From Arsenophonus sp052171895 (GTDB lineage: Bacteria; Pseudomonadota; Gammaproteobacteria; Enterobacterales; Enterobacteriaceae): a stretch of 64,000 bases of DNA. The notes under the pieces were generated by a model. It was not told the origin of the DNA and made no database searches. It saw only the letters and a program-made list of their open reading frames with translations. Within the stretch, counting starts at the first letter, position 1, and each line of letters opens with the position of its first letter. A program made the position numbers and the translations under genes. Shown in pieces: positions 31,150-41,959 of this stretch. The DNA lies in assembly GCA_052171895.1 (NCBI GenBank), contig JBQMRN010000004.1, positions 183,655 to 247,654 on the forward strand. Direction: 5' to 3'.

Positions 31150-31733
31150 TGAGATATTTGGTATGGATTTTTTATTTTTTACTTATCGGTTGCAGTAGTG
31201 GAATTAAAAATTCTTATTATCAATTACCAACGACGCCTAGCTTAGTGACTAAAAAAAGTGATTTACTAACGCAAAAACAGCTTTGGGTACAGACAGTACA
31301 ATTATCTGGAATATTGGCAAGTAATGGTATTACTTATCAAACTAGTGATGTTAATTATGTTAATGCTAGCAATCATTTATGGGCAAGCCCGTTGGAACAG
31401 CAGTTGATGCAAAATTTAGTCAATCAGTTATCGATTGGCTTACCTAATCGATTGGTATCAGCTCAACCGCTGGAAAATAGACCTGATAGTCTTAATGTGA
31501 TTTTAATCGCTTTTCATGGCCGCTATGATGGTAAAGTGATTATTCAAGGAAACTGGATTTATAAAAGTGATAAAGGTATTATCAAGCAAGATTTTAATCT
31601 GTTGCTTGATCAAGATGAAAATGGCTATTCGGCATTAGTTAGAATGTTAGGAAGAGGGTGGGGTCAGATTGGAGAATCTATAGCGAGCCAACTATCTCTT
31701 GAGAGTATAAAATATTACCCCTTCAGTAGCTAG
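31149..31733 (+). CDS. pqiC: Outer-membrane lipoprotein PqiC
   Basis: Intact 194-residue lipoprotein (E. coli about 187). ATG overlaps the pqiB TAA by one base (TAATG). A short signal peptide ends in the lipobox 'LLIGCSSG', lipidated Cys at about residue 15. The body is an ABC-type auxiliary lipoprotein domain. It docks the PqiB tunnel on the outer membrane. The gene rmf, which follows pqiC in E. coli, is absent; fabA comes next, convergent. Confidence 0.93.
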   Translation: MRYLVWIFYFLLIGCSSGIKNSYYQLPTTPSLVTKKSDLLTQKQLWVQTVQLSGILASNGITYQTSDVNYVNASNHLWASPLEQQLMQNLVNQLSIGLPNRLVSAQPLENRPDSLNVILIAFHGRYDGKVIIQGNWIYKSDKGIIKQDFNLLLDQDENGYSALVRMLGRGWGQIGESIASQLSLESIKYYPFSS

Positions 31734-31747
31734 ATAATAGAAGGGGT
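31717..31747. terminator. Hairpin at the pqiC-fabA convergence
   Basis: Stem 'accccttc'/'gaaggggt' (31717-31724, 31740-31747) with a 15-base loop that contains the pqiC stop, then 'ggtttt' on the plus strand. A likely terminator for pqiABC, possibly also read from fabA. Confidence 0.55.
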
Positions 31748-31771
31748 GGTTTTAACAAAAAAGATCTGGTT

Positions 31772-32290
31772 TTAAAAGCTACTAGTATCTTGAAATAAAC
31801 CAACTTTTAAATCGTTTGCTGCGTAAATACAGTTATCATCAAGCAATACTTCACCATCAGCTACACCAATAATTAATTTTCGATTAATAACACGTTTTAA
31901 ATGAATAAGATAGGTTACTTTTTTTGCAGTTGGCAAAACTTGCCCAGTAAACTTGACCTCATCTACGCCAAGTGCCCGGCCTTTACCTTTTCCACCGAGC
32001 CATCCTAGGTAAAATCCAACGAGTTGCCACATTGCATCTAAACCTAAACAACCAGGCATAACGGGATCATTAGTGAAGTGACAATTAAAAAACCATAAAT
32101 CAGGTTTAATATCAAATTCAGCTTCAATAAAGCCTTTATCATACTTTCCGCCAGTTTCAGTCATTTTTATTATACGATCCATCATCAGCATATTACCGGA
32201 AGGTAATACTGGTCCGTTTTTGCCAAAAAGTTCACCTCTTCCGGAAGCATCTAAATCTTCTTTACTATAAGAACTGTGTTTATCAACCAT
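31772..32290 (-). CDS. fabA: 3-hydroxydecanoyl-ACP dehydratase/isomerase
   Basis: Intact 172-residue enzyme, same length as E. coli. It dehydrates 3-hydroxydecanoyl-ACP and isomerises the product to the cis-3 form, the branch point for unsaturated fatty acids. The catalytic pair His71 ('FNCHFTNDPVMPG') and Asp85 ('LGLDAMWQL') is present. A palindromic FabR-type operator lies 42-60 bp before the start, and fabR itself is intact at 43758. It follows lonH on the same strand, as in E. coli. Confidence 0.97.
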   Translation of the reverse strand: MVDKHSSYSKEDLDASGRGELFGKNGPVLPSGNMLMMDRIIKMTETGGKYDKGFIEAEFDIKPDLWFFNCHFTNDPVMPGCLGLDAMWQLVGFYLGWLGGKGKGRALGVDEVKFTGQVLPTAKKVTYLIHLKRVINRKLIIGVADGEVLLDDNCIYAANDLKVGLFQDTSSF

Positions 32291-32331
32291 TTTTACTAAA
32301 TAGCCTTATTAAAAATAATAAGTTTAAATAA

Positions 32332-32351
32332 TAGCTTACACTTGTAAGCTA
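32332..32351. promoter_or_regulatory. FabR-type operator upstream of fabA
   Basis: TAGCTTACA-CT-TGTAAGCTA, two perfect 9-bp arms around a 2-bp centre, 42 bp upstream of the fabA ATG on the minus strand. E. coli FabR represses fabA and fabB through palindromes of this shape (AGC..ACA-N2-TGT..GCT) overlapping the promoter. The match is by motif and position. Confidence 0.7.
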
Positions 32352-32373
32352 AACAACTCCGATCAGCTATTTT

Positions 32374-34113
32374 TTAATTTAACCACTTTAGAAGCCCCAT
32401 AAATTTAGGTCTTTCTTGGTTATTAGCCTGAGTAATTCGTTCGTGTATTAAAGCTAACAGATGTAAATTTTTAGTATCATATTGTTGTTTATAATAAGCA
32501 TGTTTTGTCAAAATTGAAATTGCTTCAGAAACGTGTCCAACAGGGCAAATATGAAATACGCCAGATTTGATTGCCGTAATAAGATCGGCTTTTAAGCATA
32601 AATGACGAATATTAGCTGCAGGAATGATAACGCCTTGCTGACCGGTTAATTCACGTTGGAAACAGACATCAAAAAAGCTTTCAATTTTTTGATTAATACT
32701 ACCTATAGGTTGTACATAACCGAATTGATCTACTGCACCTGTCACCGCAATTTGCTGATCGATAGGCTGAAGAGAAAGTGCACTAATTAATGCACAAAGC
32801 TCAGCTAATGATGCACTATCACCATCAACTTCATTATAAGACTGTTCAAATACAATTGAGGCAGAAAAGGGTTGTGGCTGTTCAAGTTTTAATTCGTAAT
32901 TGAGATAGGCTTGCATAATCATCATGCCTTTAGCGTGAATATTACCCCCTAGCTCAACTTTACGTTCTACATCAGTAAATTCACCATCACCAAAGTGAGC
33001 AACACAAGTAATACGTGATGGTTCACCGATAAGTTCTGGATGCCCTAGATACTGCATAACAGACAATCCATTGATTTGGCCAATGATTTTACCTTGAGTT
33101 TTAATAAAAACTTGTTTTTGAAGAATATCATCTAGATTGCGTTTAACTAGGTAACTATCTTGCCATTGGCGCTGCTGCATTGCTCTTTGGAAAGATTTTG
33201 CAGTCAGCTGATTATCTTGTTGAAATTGATTTGCTTCAGCTAAACAACGAATGAGCCATATTCTATCTAACGGTAGAATAAATTTGTCTTCAGTATATCG
33301 AATTGCTTGAGTAATGAATGGTGCCCACGCATCAGTTGTTAAAGCAGGGAATTGACAATCGGTAATAATTTGTTTAACAAATTGCATCCATAGCGATAAT
33401 TGACCACTATGTTCAAAACCTAATTCAAATTCATATTCGCCGTACGTAGCGTGAGAAAAAAGCTCTGGCTCTTTTATTTCAAGTTTCTCAAGGCTAAAGT
33501 GATCGCCGACTAAAATAAGTTTAATATCAAGGGGTATTGAATCAATTGGATAGGGTAAAAATTGATTCTCATTTACTGGAAGCCATTCAAACTGTTTTTG
33601 CATTATCATCTGTTTTAAACGCTGCCACATTAATGGCTGCGCTAATAATGTACCAACAGAAAGTAATAATACTCCGCCATTGATTTTGTGTAATAGTCCT
33701 GGCTCTAAGTGAACACTATTTTGATATTGATGGAGACTACCAAATAATTGCGGCATTTCTATCCAATTACGGAAACAGACTGAATGACAAGGAGTAAATG
33801 ATCCTTTAGTGTCTGTTTTCCAATGAAATCTTCCATTTGATTGTTGATAATCTCCAGTGATAGCCACTGAAGATGGATTAATATTTTTAATGCATTTTGC
33901 TAATTCAGATAAGTAACTTTGGGATTCTAATGCTTTAATGATAGCAAAAGGAAAATAGGTTGGTGTTAATAAAAACCTTTCGAGACTATTATATAGTCTA
34001 GGTTGAATGATGGCCAAAGTAGCATTATCTAGCTTATCAGAAGAAGCAAAAAGATTAAGATAAGGTTCATAATCAGGTGCTAAATTCTGCCATATTAATT
34101 CATTACTAATCAC
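32374..34113 (-). CDS. lonH: Lon-related protease LonH (YcbZ)
   Basis: Intact 579-residue homologue of E. coli YcbZ (586). The C-terminal Lon-type protease domain carries the Ser-Lys dyad at Ser433 ('EVDGDSASLAELCA') and Lys476 ('GSINQKIESFF'), plus 'GGNIHAKGMMIMQAYL'. The N-terminal half is an AAA-like domain ('GLLHKINGGVLLLSVGTLLA') without an obvious Walker A glycine-lysine loop, as in the family. Its substrates are not well defined. It precedes fabA, the E. coli arrangement. The upstream neighbour matP is not found. Confidence 0.93.
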   Translation of the reverse strand: MISNELIWQNLAPDYEPYLNLFASSDKLDNATLAIIQPRLYNSLERFLLTPTYFPFAIIKALESQSYLSELAKCIKNINPSSVAITGDYQQSNGRFHWKTDTKGSFTPCHSVCFRNWIEMPQLFGSLHQYQNSVHLEPGLLHKINGGVLLLSVGTLLAQPLMWQRLKQMIMQKQFEWLPVNENQFLPYPIDSIPLDIKLILVGDHFSLEKLEIKEPELFSHATYGEYEFELGFEHSGQLSLWMQFVKQIITDCQFPALTTDAWAPFITQAIRYTEDKFILPLDRIWLIRCLAEANQFQQDNQLTAKSFQRAMQQRQWQDSYLVKRNLDDILQKQVFIKTQGKIIGQINGLSVMQYLGHPELIGEPSRITCVAHFGDGEFTDVERKVELGGNIHAKGMMIMQAYLNYELKLEQPQPFSASIVFEQSYNEVDGDSASLAELCALISALSLQPIDQQIAVTGAVDQFGYVQPIGSINQKIESFFDVCFQRELTGQQGVIIPAANIRHLCLKADLITAIKSGVFHICPVGHVSEAISILTKHAYYKQQYDTKNLHLLALIHERITQANNQERPKFMGLLKWLN

Positions 34114-34459
34114 GCTATTTTCAACTTATAATTTAGATAAAAAGTTTATAACTTATCCTCGATATCCTGATCATATAAAGTTAATGTAAAAGATATTTCA
34201 GCAATACCTTATTCTTTTTTAAGAAACAGGGCCATTTTATTATGAAAATAAAATATTTGTTTCCAGCATTATAAAAATTTTTATGATGATATGATCGTAT
34301 TTTTATACATTTTAAATATAATTTAATTCATAAATTGTAGCAATAAATGCAATAGAAAATGATAAAAGGCTAGTCAATAAAAATATTTTTGATTGAAGTT
34401 AGTAACTAATGGTTAGTTGTTTGGTCTTGAATCATTATATATAAACCATTGTTGCATAG
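34114..34459. other. AT-rich gap upstream of lonH
   Basis: No coding signal and no matP or ompA remnant, although these genes lie here in E. coli. It ends at an IS481 copy. Confidence 0.4.
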
Positions 34460-35490
34460 TCCTATTCATTGGAAGATGGGTACTGAGGGATATAGTTGAT
34501 GCAAAAATATCATGATGATAAAGCTGCATTATCAGGAAACTACAACACCTAAAATCAGAGGTGCTCTTTAGGAGGTCAGCAAAGACCCTCCATCTACTTT
34601 TACTAAAGGTTATGGCATATCCAAAATTACACTTGCTAAAGGGTAAAAATGAGATGATATTGATGATCACAGTCATATTTCCCCATCATTTGCTGACGAG
34701 TGGCTCTTGGCTGTCGGGAAGCTCAAGGAACCTATAGTTATTTTCTTGTGAAAACATTTTTCCCTCTCGATGATCTGTATTTGCTAGCAGTTAGTTATAG
34801 GCAAATTCCTGAACTCCGTTTTATCTTTAATCTAGGCCTGAATCGCTGTTTACGTAGACCTGAAGTCTGGAATTTAGTTGCAATATAAGCAGAAAATTAC
34901 CAAAGTTGAAGCATAAAGCGTTTAAAAGCTACAAGCCTTATTATATCTGCAAATAGATGTGAAATATCTTCAGTAAATGCTAAATGAAACTTCACGACGT
35001 TATCTTTTCGTGGGTATAGATCGCGATAATCGCAACTTGATGGGTTTTTTCTCTTTACAAGGCCAAGACAATGCCAATGTTCGACGCTTCTTACATGATC
35101 TTAATTGAGCATCTGCCATGGCTATCCATCAAGTACTTATAAATGGCAAAGAATTTACAGACTGTTTTTGTCTGTAAAACGTTCAGCTACCGGAAAACAT
35201 GAATTGGGCCGTTTGTGTATATAGTTTTGATATAGAAGAGCAACTTAGCTAACCGAGGTGTCTTCAAATAAATCCTATGGTTGAGCGATTTAATTGGTGC
35301 ATAAGAAGATGGGCTGCAAAGTCTTCATTTCAATTCTTGTCAAGAGCTTGAGATCACTCTGCATCGATATGCTTAGCTGTACAATCAGGAATTACCCAAA
35401 TCAGTATTGGGTACTAAAACTTCATTGCAGTCTATGAAAGATTAGTTCAATGTTAAACTTGAATTATTCAAAAAACCATACTTCCTTCTT
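34460..35490 (+). mobile_element. IS481-family copy, near full length, decayed
   Basis: Runs from the 5' 'gatgggtactgagggatata' region through a basic helix part, 'FRGYRSR.SQLDGFFLFTRP' (catalytic region), 'RSATGKHELGRLC' and 'VERFNWCIRRWAAKSSF' to 'SVLGTKTSLQSMKD.FNVKL' and the end at about 35490. Stops and shifts throughout. IS256 copy G starts 8 bp further on. Confidence 0.83.
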
Positions 35491-35497
35491 CCGGAAG

Positions 35498-36931
35498 GAG
35501 TTATGCTCATTTGATATATGGGGTTTTGGAGATGGTGAGGTATCCTGCTAATTGATTTCATGGATAATTTTAACAACAGAGAGATAGTATCCCATGAAAA
35601 TCTACCTACAGGTATCCGCGAAACCAGATTTATCTCTCTTGATTTGCATGAACTTATCCGTAATGGTGCCAGGTAGCTGATAGCCATCGGTGTTGAGGCT
35701 GAGCTCGAAGCAATGCTGCGATAACATACTGAAACGCCGCCTTATTGACGGGCGGCAAATGCTCAGTCGTCTATAAGGATTATTTGCCACAGTCAACTGT
35801 ATATACTGGTATTGGGAATGTTGAGATTAAACTGCCTAAAGTTCATAGGGAGGAATAGAAGCAGCAGAATTTGCTTCAATAGCTCTTTGCTACCGCCTTA
35901 TATGAAGTGGGCAAAAAAAGCGTCGAAGAGAATTGCTTTGCTTTTGTACCTGCAAAAAGCATTTCTAGCGGTAATTTTCACGAAACCATCATGTTGGCAA
36001 TTCTAGCTGAAAAGCACATGTTCTCTCTACCAAGTAGCATCACTAGACTGAAACAGCAATGGCTTGAAGAGCACAGGCAAAATACTGCCTCTGGAATTTA
36101 AGCGATAAGGGATACATTTATTTCTTAGGCGATGGCATAGATAGTCCTGTCAGGCAAGATGATCGTCTTTGCCTGCTGCCTCATTATTGATGTCATTGAG
36201 CATAGACGTAGGGGATCTCATTGCTGTTGAAAATGATTATCGAGAGTCAGAACCGAACTGAGCTGAACTTCTTAATGCCCTGTGATCGGGAGGTTGGCTT
36301 AATCGTATCTCCCAGGCTTACTATGGAAGAGATGAGACGATGCCCTTAGTTTTTAGAATGCAAATGGCAAAAGATATTTCCGGACACGCAGTGCAGGTGC
36401 AACCACCACCAATGCTGTTGGGTACAAAAAACAGGTAATATGCTGGCTTTACTCCAAAAGGCATGCAAGCGAAAGTTAAGGCTGAGCTGCAGAGAGGTAT
36501 GGCTACCAGAGATGTACGATGCCGCTAATAAAGCCCTTGATGTTTTGTTGGCAAGCTTTTCAGCGAAGTATCATCCTGCAGCGGTGAAGAAGCTGGAGAA
36601 AGATTGAGAAGAATTATTGGCATTCTATGAGTTTCCTGTCATAGAGGCACTTGGCGTCAATAAGAATAATGAATTCAATTGAATTGGCTTTTCGACAGTG
36701 AGGCTACGAAGTCAACGCACGAAGAACTGTTGTTCAAAAAAATAATTATTTCAGCAGTATCGCAGCTCTTCCAGTCTGCTAAGAAAAGCTATAACCGGCT
36801 AAGGAGATTTTTACTTGCTGCTGAGACCTTGGTGGGAAATAACATCAAATTTAAAGATGCTAAATAGATTCACGAAGCATAAGAGCTAAAATACGATTTT
36901 TATCAAAAATATAAAAATTTACTAATAACTC
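35498..36931 (+). mobile_element. IS256-family copy G, full length, decayed
   Basis: 1.43 kb with both terminal repeats (from 35498; right end '..actaataactc' to 36931). Codons for 'VNCIYTGIGNVEIKLPKVHR', 'SSLLPPYMKWAKK', 'STRLKQQWLEEHRQN'-like and 'VKKLEKD' are visible. It has replaced the N-terminal half of proA, which continues at 36932. Confidence 0.87.
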
Positions 36932-37825
36932 AAGTGAGTTTCATTATTTATGAAGCGCGTCCGAATGTAACGATCGATGTTGCCTCATTTTGTTTGAAAA
37001 CCAGTAATGCGATAATTTTACATAATGGTAAGACCTCATAGATTAATCAAGCTATCGATAAAGTTATTCAACAAGCGTTCCAATAAAACGGTATTCCACA
37101 GGCAGGAGTTCAAGTCCATTTATGATCCAGATAAAAATTAGTGGCACAATAGCTAAAAATAGATTGCTATATAGATATTGTTGATATCCTGCGTGATGGT
37201 GCAGGCAGGTAGGGTTATACATAAGCTATTATCTCGCACACAATCAATTATCCCCAGTAATTACTGCTTCAGGATTTATATCTGTCATATTTATGTTGAT
37301 AAGCATATTACTTTGTAATAAAGCAGTTCTAGTGACTAGTAATGCTAAAGTTAAGCGTTTGAGTGCATATAATTCATTGGAAACTTTATTAGTTCATAAA
37401 AAGTTATTATAGCTACATTTCTACCGATTTTGGCTGAAAAAATGTAAGACTACATGCCAGTTGAGATGCAATGTCCTATTTAAAGCCAAGTCGGCAAGGC
37501 TTGTTGAAGTGATGCAGGAGAATTATCGTAATGAATGTTATCGCTTGATCTTAACATTGCAGCTGTCAATGATATTAATACCGTTATTAACCATATTCTA
37601 AATTATGGAATACCCCATTCTGATGCTATTTTTACTCAATTAATTTAACAAGGTGATTATTTTGTTTATCTTGTTGATTCTGGAGCTGTTTATGTAAATG
37701 GCGTACAATTTAGTTTAGGTGCAAGAGGGTATTGCGGTAAGTACAGAAAACTGAATGCAAGAGATCTGATTTGATTAGATGCATTAATAACCTATAAATA
37801 GATTAGTTATGGCAATAATTTTATT
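36932..37825 (+). pseudogene. proA: Gamma-glutamyl phosphate reductase, decayed
   Basis: C-terminal two thirds of the second enzyme of proline synthesis. I read 'FIIYEARPNVTIDVASFCLK', 'SNAIILHNGK', 'IDIVDILRDGAG', 'NSLETLLVHKKL', 'HSDAIFTQLI', 'DSGAVYVNG..FSLGAR' and 'IAVSTEN', in the order of E. coli ProA (417 residues). Several stops and shifts. IS256 copy G removed the start. No proB is visible. Confidence 0.92.
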
Positions 37826-37995
37826 GGTTCTTGAGTTTATTACTTCACGATTTTTTGAGCTACACTGTTCTTATATGGCCTTTATTTTAATCATAGTAAT
37901 TTAGGATTTTTACTTTTATATATTTTATATTGCGCTTATAAGCTGACATATATATTCTAACTAATTAAATAAATTATCAATTAGGACGAGTTGAC

Positions 37996-38478
37996 ATGCT
38001 TTATTTTATTGGACCAAAAGGTGCAGGGAAGACAATAGTAGGAAGAACGTTAGCTGAATCTAGGATGTATCATTTTTGATAGAGATTCCTTAGTTAAACA
38101 GAATGCTAAAATAAGTATGCAGACTTAGTTGAACGAAATGGTTGGGCTCACTTTTGTGATTTGGAATTCAGTATCTTTCGCTAAACACAACAGCCAAACT
38201 CAGTGATCTCAACGGGTGGAGGAATTATCTTACTAAAAGAAAATTACGATTTTATGAAAAAATAGGTGTATTATTTATTTACAAGCCTCATCTGAGGTAT
38301 TGATTAGGAGTTTATCTGCTGATCCTAAAATTTCACAACGACTAACATTAACAGGTAAACCATCAGCAGAATAGCTAGGTGAAGTAATGAATGAAATGAA
38401 TGAAAAGAAGGCTATTATTTAGATACCGCTGATTACATTATTAATGCTGCTTTATCTACAACAAAAATTATTTACTAA
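37996..38478 (+). pseudogene. aroL: Shikimate kinase (AroL type), decayed
   Basis: ATG at 37996 gives 'MLYFIGPKGAGKTIVGRTLA' with an intact Walker A motif (GPKGAGKT). Then 'YADLVERNGWAHFCDLE', 'VISTGGGIILLKENYDFM', 'LTLTGKP' and 'YYLDTADYIINAAL' in changing frames, ending TAA at 38476. Span equals a 160-170 residue kinase. The enzyme phosphorylates shikimate on the route to aromatic amino acids. GGGI and the P-loop are intact, so it died recently. Confidence 0.9.
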
Positions 38479-38630
38479 ATAGTCTGTTTTTTGCAAAACG
38501 ATAAAAAATATTTTGTATGATCTCAATTTTGCTATCTTAGTCATCTTTAGTGATAGATGTACTCTAAAATGATTAATTATCATTAATAATGAGAAAAGAG
38601 ATATGCTAATAAAATTATTATGCTTAATAT

Positions 38631-38993
38631 GGTTAAGCTTATTTCTGGTATATGCGATTTCGGAGATGCTTGGATTTCTCCTCCTGCAGAAATGAAGAAA
38701 CTGGAGAAAGATCGAGAAGAACTGCTAGCATTTTACGAGTGATGAGGCTACGAATCTCTTCCGCGAGAAAGAGATGTGATTCAAGAAAAATAACCATTCA
38801 ATGGTATTTAAGCTATTTCTAGTCTACTCAGAAAAGCTAGAACTAGAACCGGCTAAATGGGATGGGGGATTTTGACCTGCTTTTATCCATGCTAGTAAAC
38901 AAGGTCCAATTTAAGAATGAAGAAAAGATTCACGAAGCATCAGAGCGATGTGATGGCCTTTGAGCAGTTATACACTAGATTTACTAATAACTC
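38631..38993 (+). mobile_element. IS256-family copy H, internally deleted, MITE-like
   Basis: Only about 363 bp: roughly 55 bp of the left end ('gcttatttctggtatatg') joined directly to the last ~310 bp starting at codons for 'MKKLEKDREELLAFY' and running to the right terminal repeat ('ttactaataactc'). Both ends are kept and the middle 1 kb is missing, the structure of a non-autonomous derivative. Confidence 0.8.
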
Positions 38994-39025
38994 TGTGAAC
39001 ATTTCCTTTAAATATTAATAAACCA

Positions 39026-39067
39026 TTTCTACTAAAAAATAAGCTCTTGCTGGTTTTTTAGTAGAAA
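39026..39067 (-). terminator. Hairpin after prc
   Basis: Perfect 14-bp arms 'tttctactaaaaaa'/'ttttttagtagaaa' about 12 bp after the prc stop on the minus strand. The inner part 'ccagcaagagctta' looks like a decayed GC stem. Terminator of the proQ-prc operon. Confidence 0.65.
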
Positions 39068-39078
39068 ATAAATTTTAA

Positions 39079-41121
39079 TTATTTTTTTAGCCTGTGATGC
39101 AACGCTTCCAAATCTGCAAGATCAACTGCAATTCTTACTGTTTCATCAAGGTATGGATCTGGTAATTGATAATTTTTAGGTAAATCATCTATTGATTTTA
39201 ATAGTGATTTACCTTCTCGAGTAAAGCGCTCATTAATACGACGTAATTTAATTATATCAGCTTCTTTATTTTCCTTTTCACGCTTAATATAATTAAGGGA
39301 AATAATATTTTTACTCTCCTTCATAGCCCGAGCCCGATAACGAGCGATATCCTCATCAATATATTTAAATTCAGGATTTTTTGCTATGCGTTCCTTATAA
39401 TTAGCAATTAAATTATCAACATATTGGCTAATATTATTACCAACTACACTATAGCTAGCTGGCATAATACTATCCCAAGGTAAGGCATTACCTTCAAAAT
39501 TCTCGCCAGGTTCAGCTGGATCTATACCAGTTGGCATAACAATATCCGGTGTTACACCTTTTCGCTGGGTACTACCACCATTGATACGATAAAACTTCTG
39601 AATAGTATATTGAATAGAGCCTAAAGCAGGCCAATCCGGACGTAATATATCATCATAAACACGACTTAAAGGATGGTATTGCTGAACGGTACCCTTACCA
39701 AAAGATGATTCTCCAACAATTAATGCACGACCATAATCCTGCATAGCAGCAGCAAAAATTTCTGACGCTGAAGCACTAAAACGATCAATTAATACCGTAA
39801 GTGGGCCTTTATAATAAAGGATATCATCATCTATATCCTGATGAATTTTACCGTTGTTATCACGTACCTGAACAACTGGACCAGTTGGAATAAATAAACC
39901 GGATAATGATACGGCTTCGGTTAAAGCACCACCGCCATTGCCACGTAAATCAATAACAAGTGCCATTGCATGACTTTTAGTTATTTTTTGTAACTCTGTT
40001 TTAACATCATTAGTCAATCCAACATAAAAACCAGGAATATCAAGTACAAGTACCCCAACATTTTTTATCGTAAGTTTTGCCGCCCTATCTTCCAGTCGAA
40101 TATGCTCACGAATTAGTGTCACGCTATGAGGCTTGGCAAGTTTTGAATCTGAAATAACTTCAAGACGAACCTTACTGCCTTTTGGTCCTTTGATCAGAGC
40201 AACAACATCATCTAGTCGCCAGCCAACAACATCTGTCATCGACTTGCCAGTTTGACCTACACTAATAATTTTATCGCCGACATTTAATATTTTACTTTTT
40301 GCGGCTGGGCTACCTGCCACCATTGAGTTGATAATAATATAATCTTCATCTTGGCGAAGTACTGCGCCTATACCTTCCAATGATAAGCTCATTTCTGAGT
40401 TAAACTGTTCCGTATTACGTGGAGAGAGATAGTTAGTATGCGGATCTATTTCTCTTGCAAAAGCATTCATAATCAACTGAAAAACATCTTCACTTTGGGT
40501 TTGTGCAAGACGTTTTAATGCAAAATTATAACGTTTTGTTAAAATTGGCTTAATTTCTATGTCATTTTTACCTGACAACCTCAAATTTAACCAATCAAAC
40601 TTAACTTTAGCATCCCACAGTTTATTTATCTCCTCAACAGTTTTAGGCCAAGGCGCTTTACTTCTATCAAGCTCAATGACATCGTTATTATCAAAATCTA
40701 GCGACATATTGAGCCGCGATAAAGCATAGTGAAAACACTCATAGCGTCGCTGTTGTGCTAAATTAAATATTGCATATAGCTCATTTAGATAACCAGTTTT
40801 GATCTGCTCTCCTACTTTGCTTTTCTCACTAGAAAATTTATCAATATCCGATTGTAAAAAAAAATTATGGCTATAATCCAACAGATTTAAATAGCGAGCA
40901 AAAATCTTGCTAGAAAAATTTTCATCCAAATTAAATCGACGATAATGAGAACGTGTAAAGTGTAAAGCAATTCTTTTGCTAATAATGGCATGCATGGATT
41001 CCTGTTGAAGCTGAGGAAGCTTCTGAGTTGTTAATAGTGTTGGAGGCACTACAGTATTTGCAAATGAAGTAGCCATTGCAGATATACCAAAAACAAAAGC
41101 TAGTTGAATATAATTATTCAT
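39079..41121 (-). CDS. prc: Tail-specific periplasmic protease Prc (Tsp)
   Basis: Intact 680-residue protein (E. coli 682). Signal peptide (1-21), an N-terminal helical domain, a PDZ domain (about 240-325, 'LSLEGIGAVLRQDEDYIIIN') and the S41 protease core. The Ser-Lys dyad is Ser451 ('DRFSASASEIF') and Lys476 ('SSFGKGTVQQ'). Prc trims FtsI and degrades proteins with hydrophobic C-termini; in E. coli it works with NlpI to control cell-wall hydrolases. It follows proQ by 19 bp, one operon. Confidence 0.96.
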   Translation of the reverse strand: MNNYIQLAFVFGISAMATSFANTVVPPTLLTTQKLPQLQQESMHAIISKRIALHFTRSHYRRFNLDENFSSKIFARYLNLLDYSHNFFLQSDIDKFSSEKSKVGEQIKTGYLNELYAIFNLAQQRRYECFHYALSRLNMSLDFDNNDVIELDRSKAPWPKTVEEINKLWDAKVKFDWLNLRLSGKNDIEIKPILTKRYNFALKRLAQTQSEDVFQLIMNAFAREIDPHTNYLSPRNTEQFNSEMSLSLEGIGAVLRQDEDYIIINSMVAGSPAAKSKILNVGDKIISVGQTGKSMTDVVGWRLDDVVALIKGPKGSKVRLEVISDSKLAKPHSVTLIREHIRLEDRAAKLTIKNVGVLVLDIPGFYVGLTNDVKTELQKITKSHAMALVIDLRGNGGGALTEAVSLSGLFIPTGPVVQVRDNNGKIHQDIDDDILYYKGPLTVLIDRFSASASEIFAAAMQDYGRALIVGESSFGKGTVQQYHPLSRVYDDILRPDWPALGSIQYTIQKFYRINGGSTQRKGVTPDIVMPTGIDPAEPGENFEGNALPWDSIMPASYSVVGNNISQYVDNLIANYKERIAKNPEFKYIDEDIARYRARAMKESKNIISLNYIKREKENKEADIIKLRRINERFTREGKSLLKSIDDLPKNYQLPDPYLDETVRIAVDLADLEALHHRLKK

Positions 41122-41140
41122 GCCGTAATTGGATTCCGTA

Positions 41141-41857
41141 TCAGAACTTTAAATGCTCAGCGCGTACAATCATTGCCAATCCTGTTGGCAATTGTACCCG
41201 AACACCATCCTTAGCTATCTCAACCACTGAGGCATCTACAATACTTTGACCAAGCATAACCTTTAATACTTGACCAACTTTTAAGGTAGAAATATCTGTT
41301 ATAGATTGTAATTTGTTCAGATTAGGGATTTTACTATTATCGGCTTTTTTAGCTTGATTTTTAGAGTAAGCATGATGTTTATTTTTTTTATTTATTTCCT
41401 TAGTTGTTGAGCGAGAAACTTTATTTTTTTTAGCAAAAGTTGCCGATAAGATCTTTTGGTTAACTATTTTCTGAACCTTCTGTTGAAATTCCCGTTTTCT
41501 TAATTTTTGCTCTGTTCGTTGAGCTTGAATACGAGCCTTTGCATCTATTAGCTGTTGACAGGCATACTCTACATGTTCTGATTCCAGAACACCACAATCA
41601 TTGCCATCCAAATCAACACGTTTAACACCTTCTTTAACACCATATAAATAACGCCAACTAGAAGTATACATCCGCAAAGCGGATCGCAATTGGGTTTTAC
41701 TGATACCATCCTCTTCAGTCAGTCTCGCCACAATATCCTGAAAGATTCCAATCTTTAGTGGACGAGCATCACCTTCAGCAATAAAGCAATGAGGAAAACG
41801 CTGAGCCAAAAAAGCAATTATTTCTTTACTATTATTCAACTTAGGTTGATTTTCCAT
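41141..41857 (-). CDS. proQ: RNA chaperone ProQ
   Basis: Intact 238-residue protein (E. coli 232). The N-terminal FinO/ProQ domain (about 1-120) reads 'EIIAFLAQRFPHCFIAEGDA', 'PLKIGIFQDIV' and 'LRSALRMYTSSWRYL', followed by a Lys-rich linker and a C-terminal Tudor-like domain ('LKVGQVLKVMLGQ', 'VRVQLPTGLAMIVRAEHL'). It binds sRNAs and mRNA 3' ends. In the operon with prc as in E. coli. Confidence 0.95.
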   Translation of the reverse strand: MENQPKLNNSKEIIAFLAQRFPHCFIAEGDARPLKIGIFQDIVARLTEEDGISKTQLRSALRMYTSSWRYLYGVKEGVKRVDLDGNDCGVLESEHVEYACQQLIDAKARIQAQRTEQKLRKREFQQKVQKIVNQKILSATFAKKNKVSRSTTKEINKKNKHHAYSKNQAKKADNSKIPNLNKLQSITDISTLKVGQVLKVMLGQSIVDASVVEIAKDGVRVQLPTGLAMIVRAEHLKF

Positions 41858-41959
41858 GAAATTTCCTGATTACAACGGTTTTGCCAACCAATGCAGGCAT
41901 GCACATGCGCTATTATAATAGCGTGCAGATAATTTCTACGCAAAGCAACTGTTAAATTA

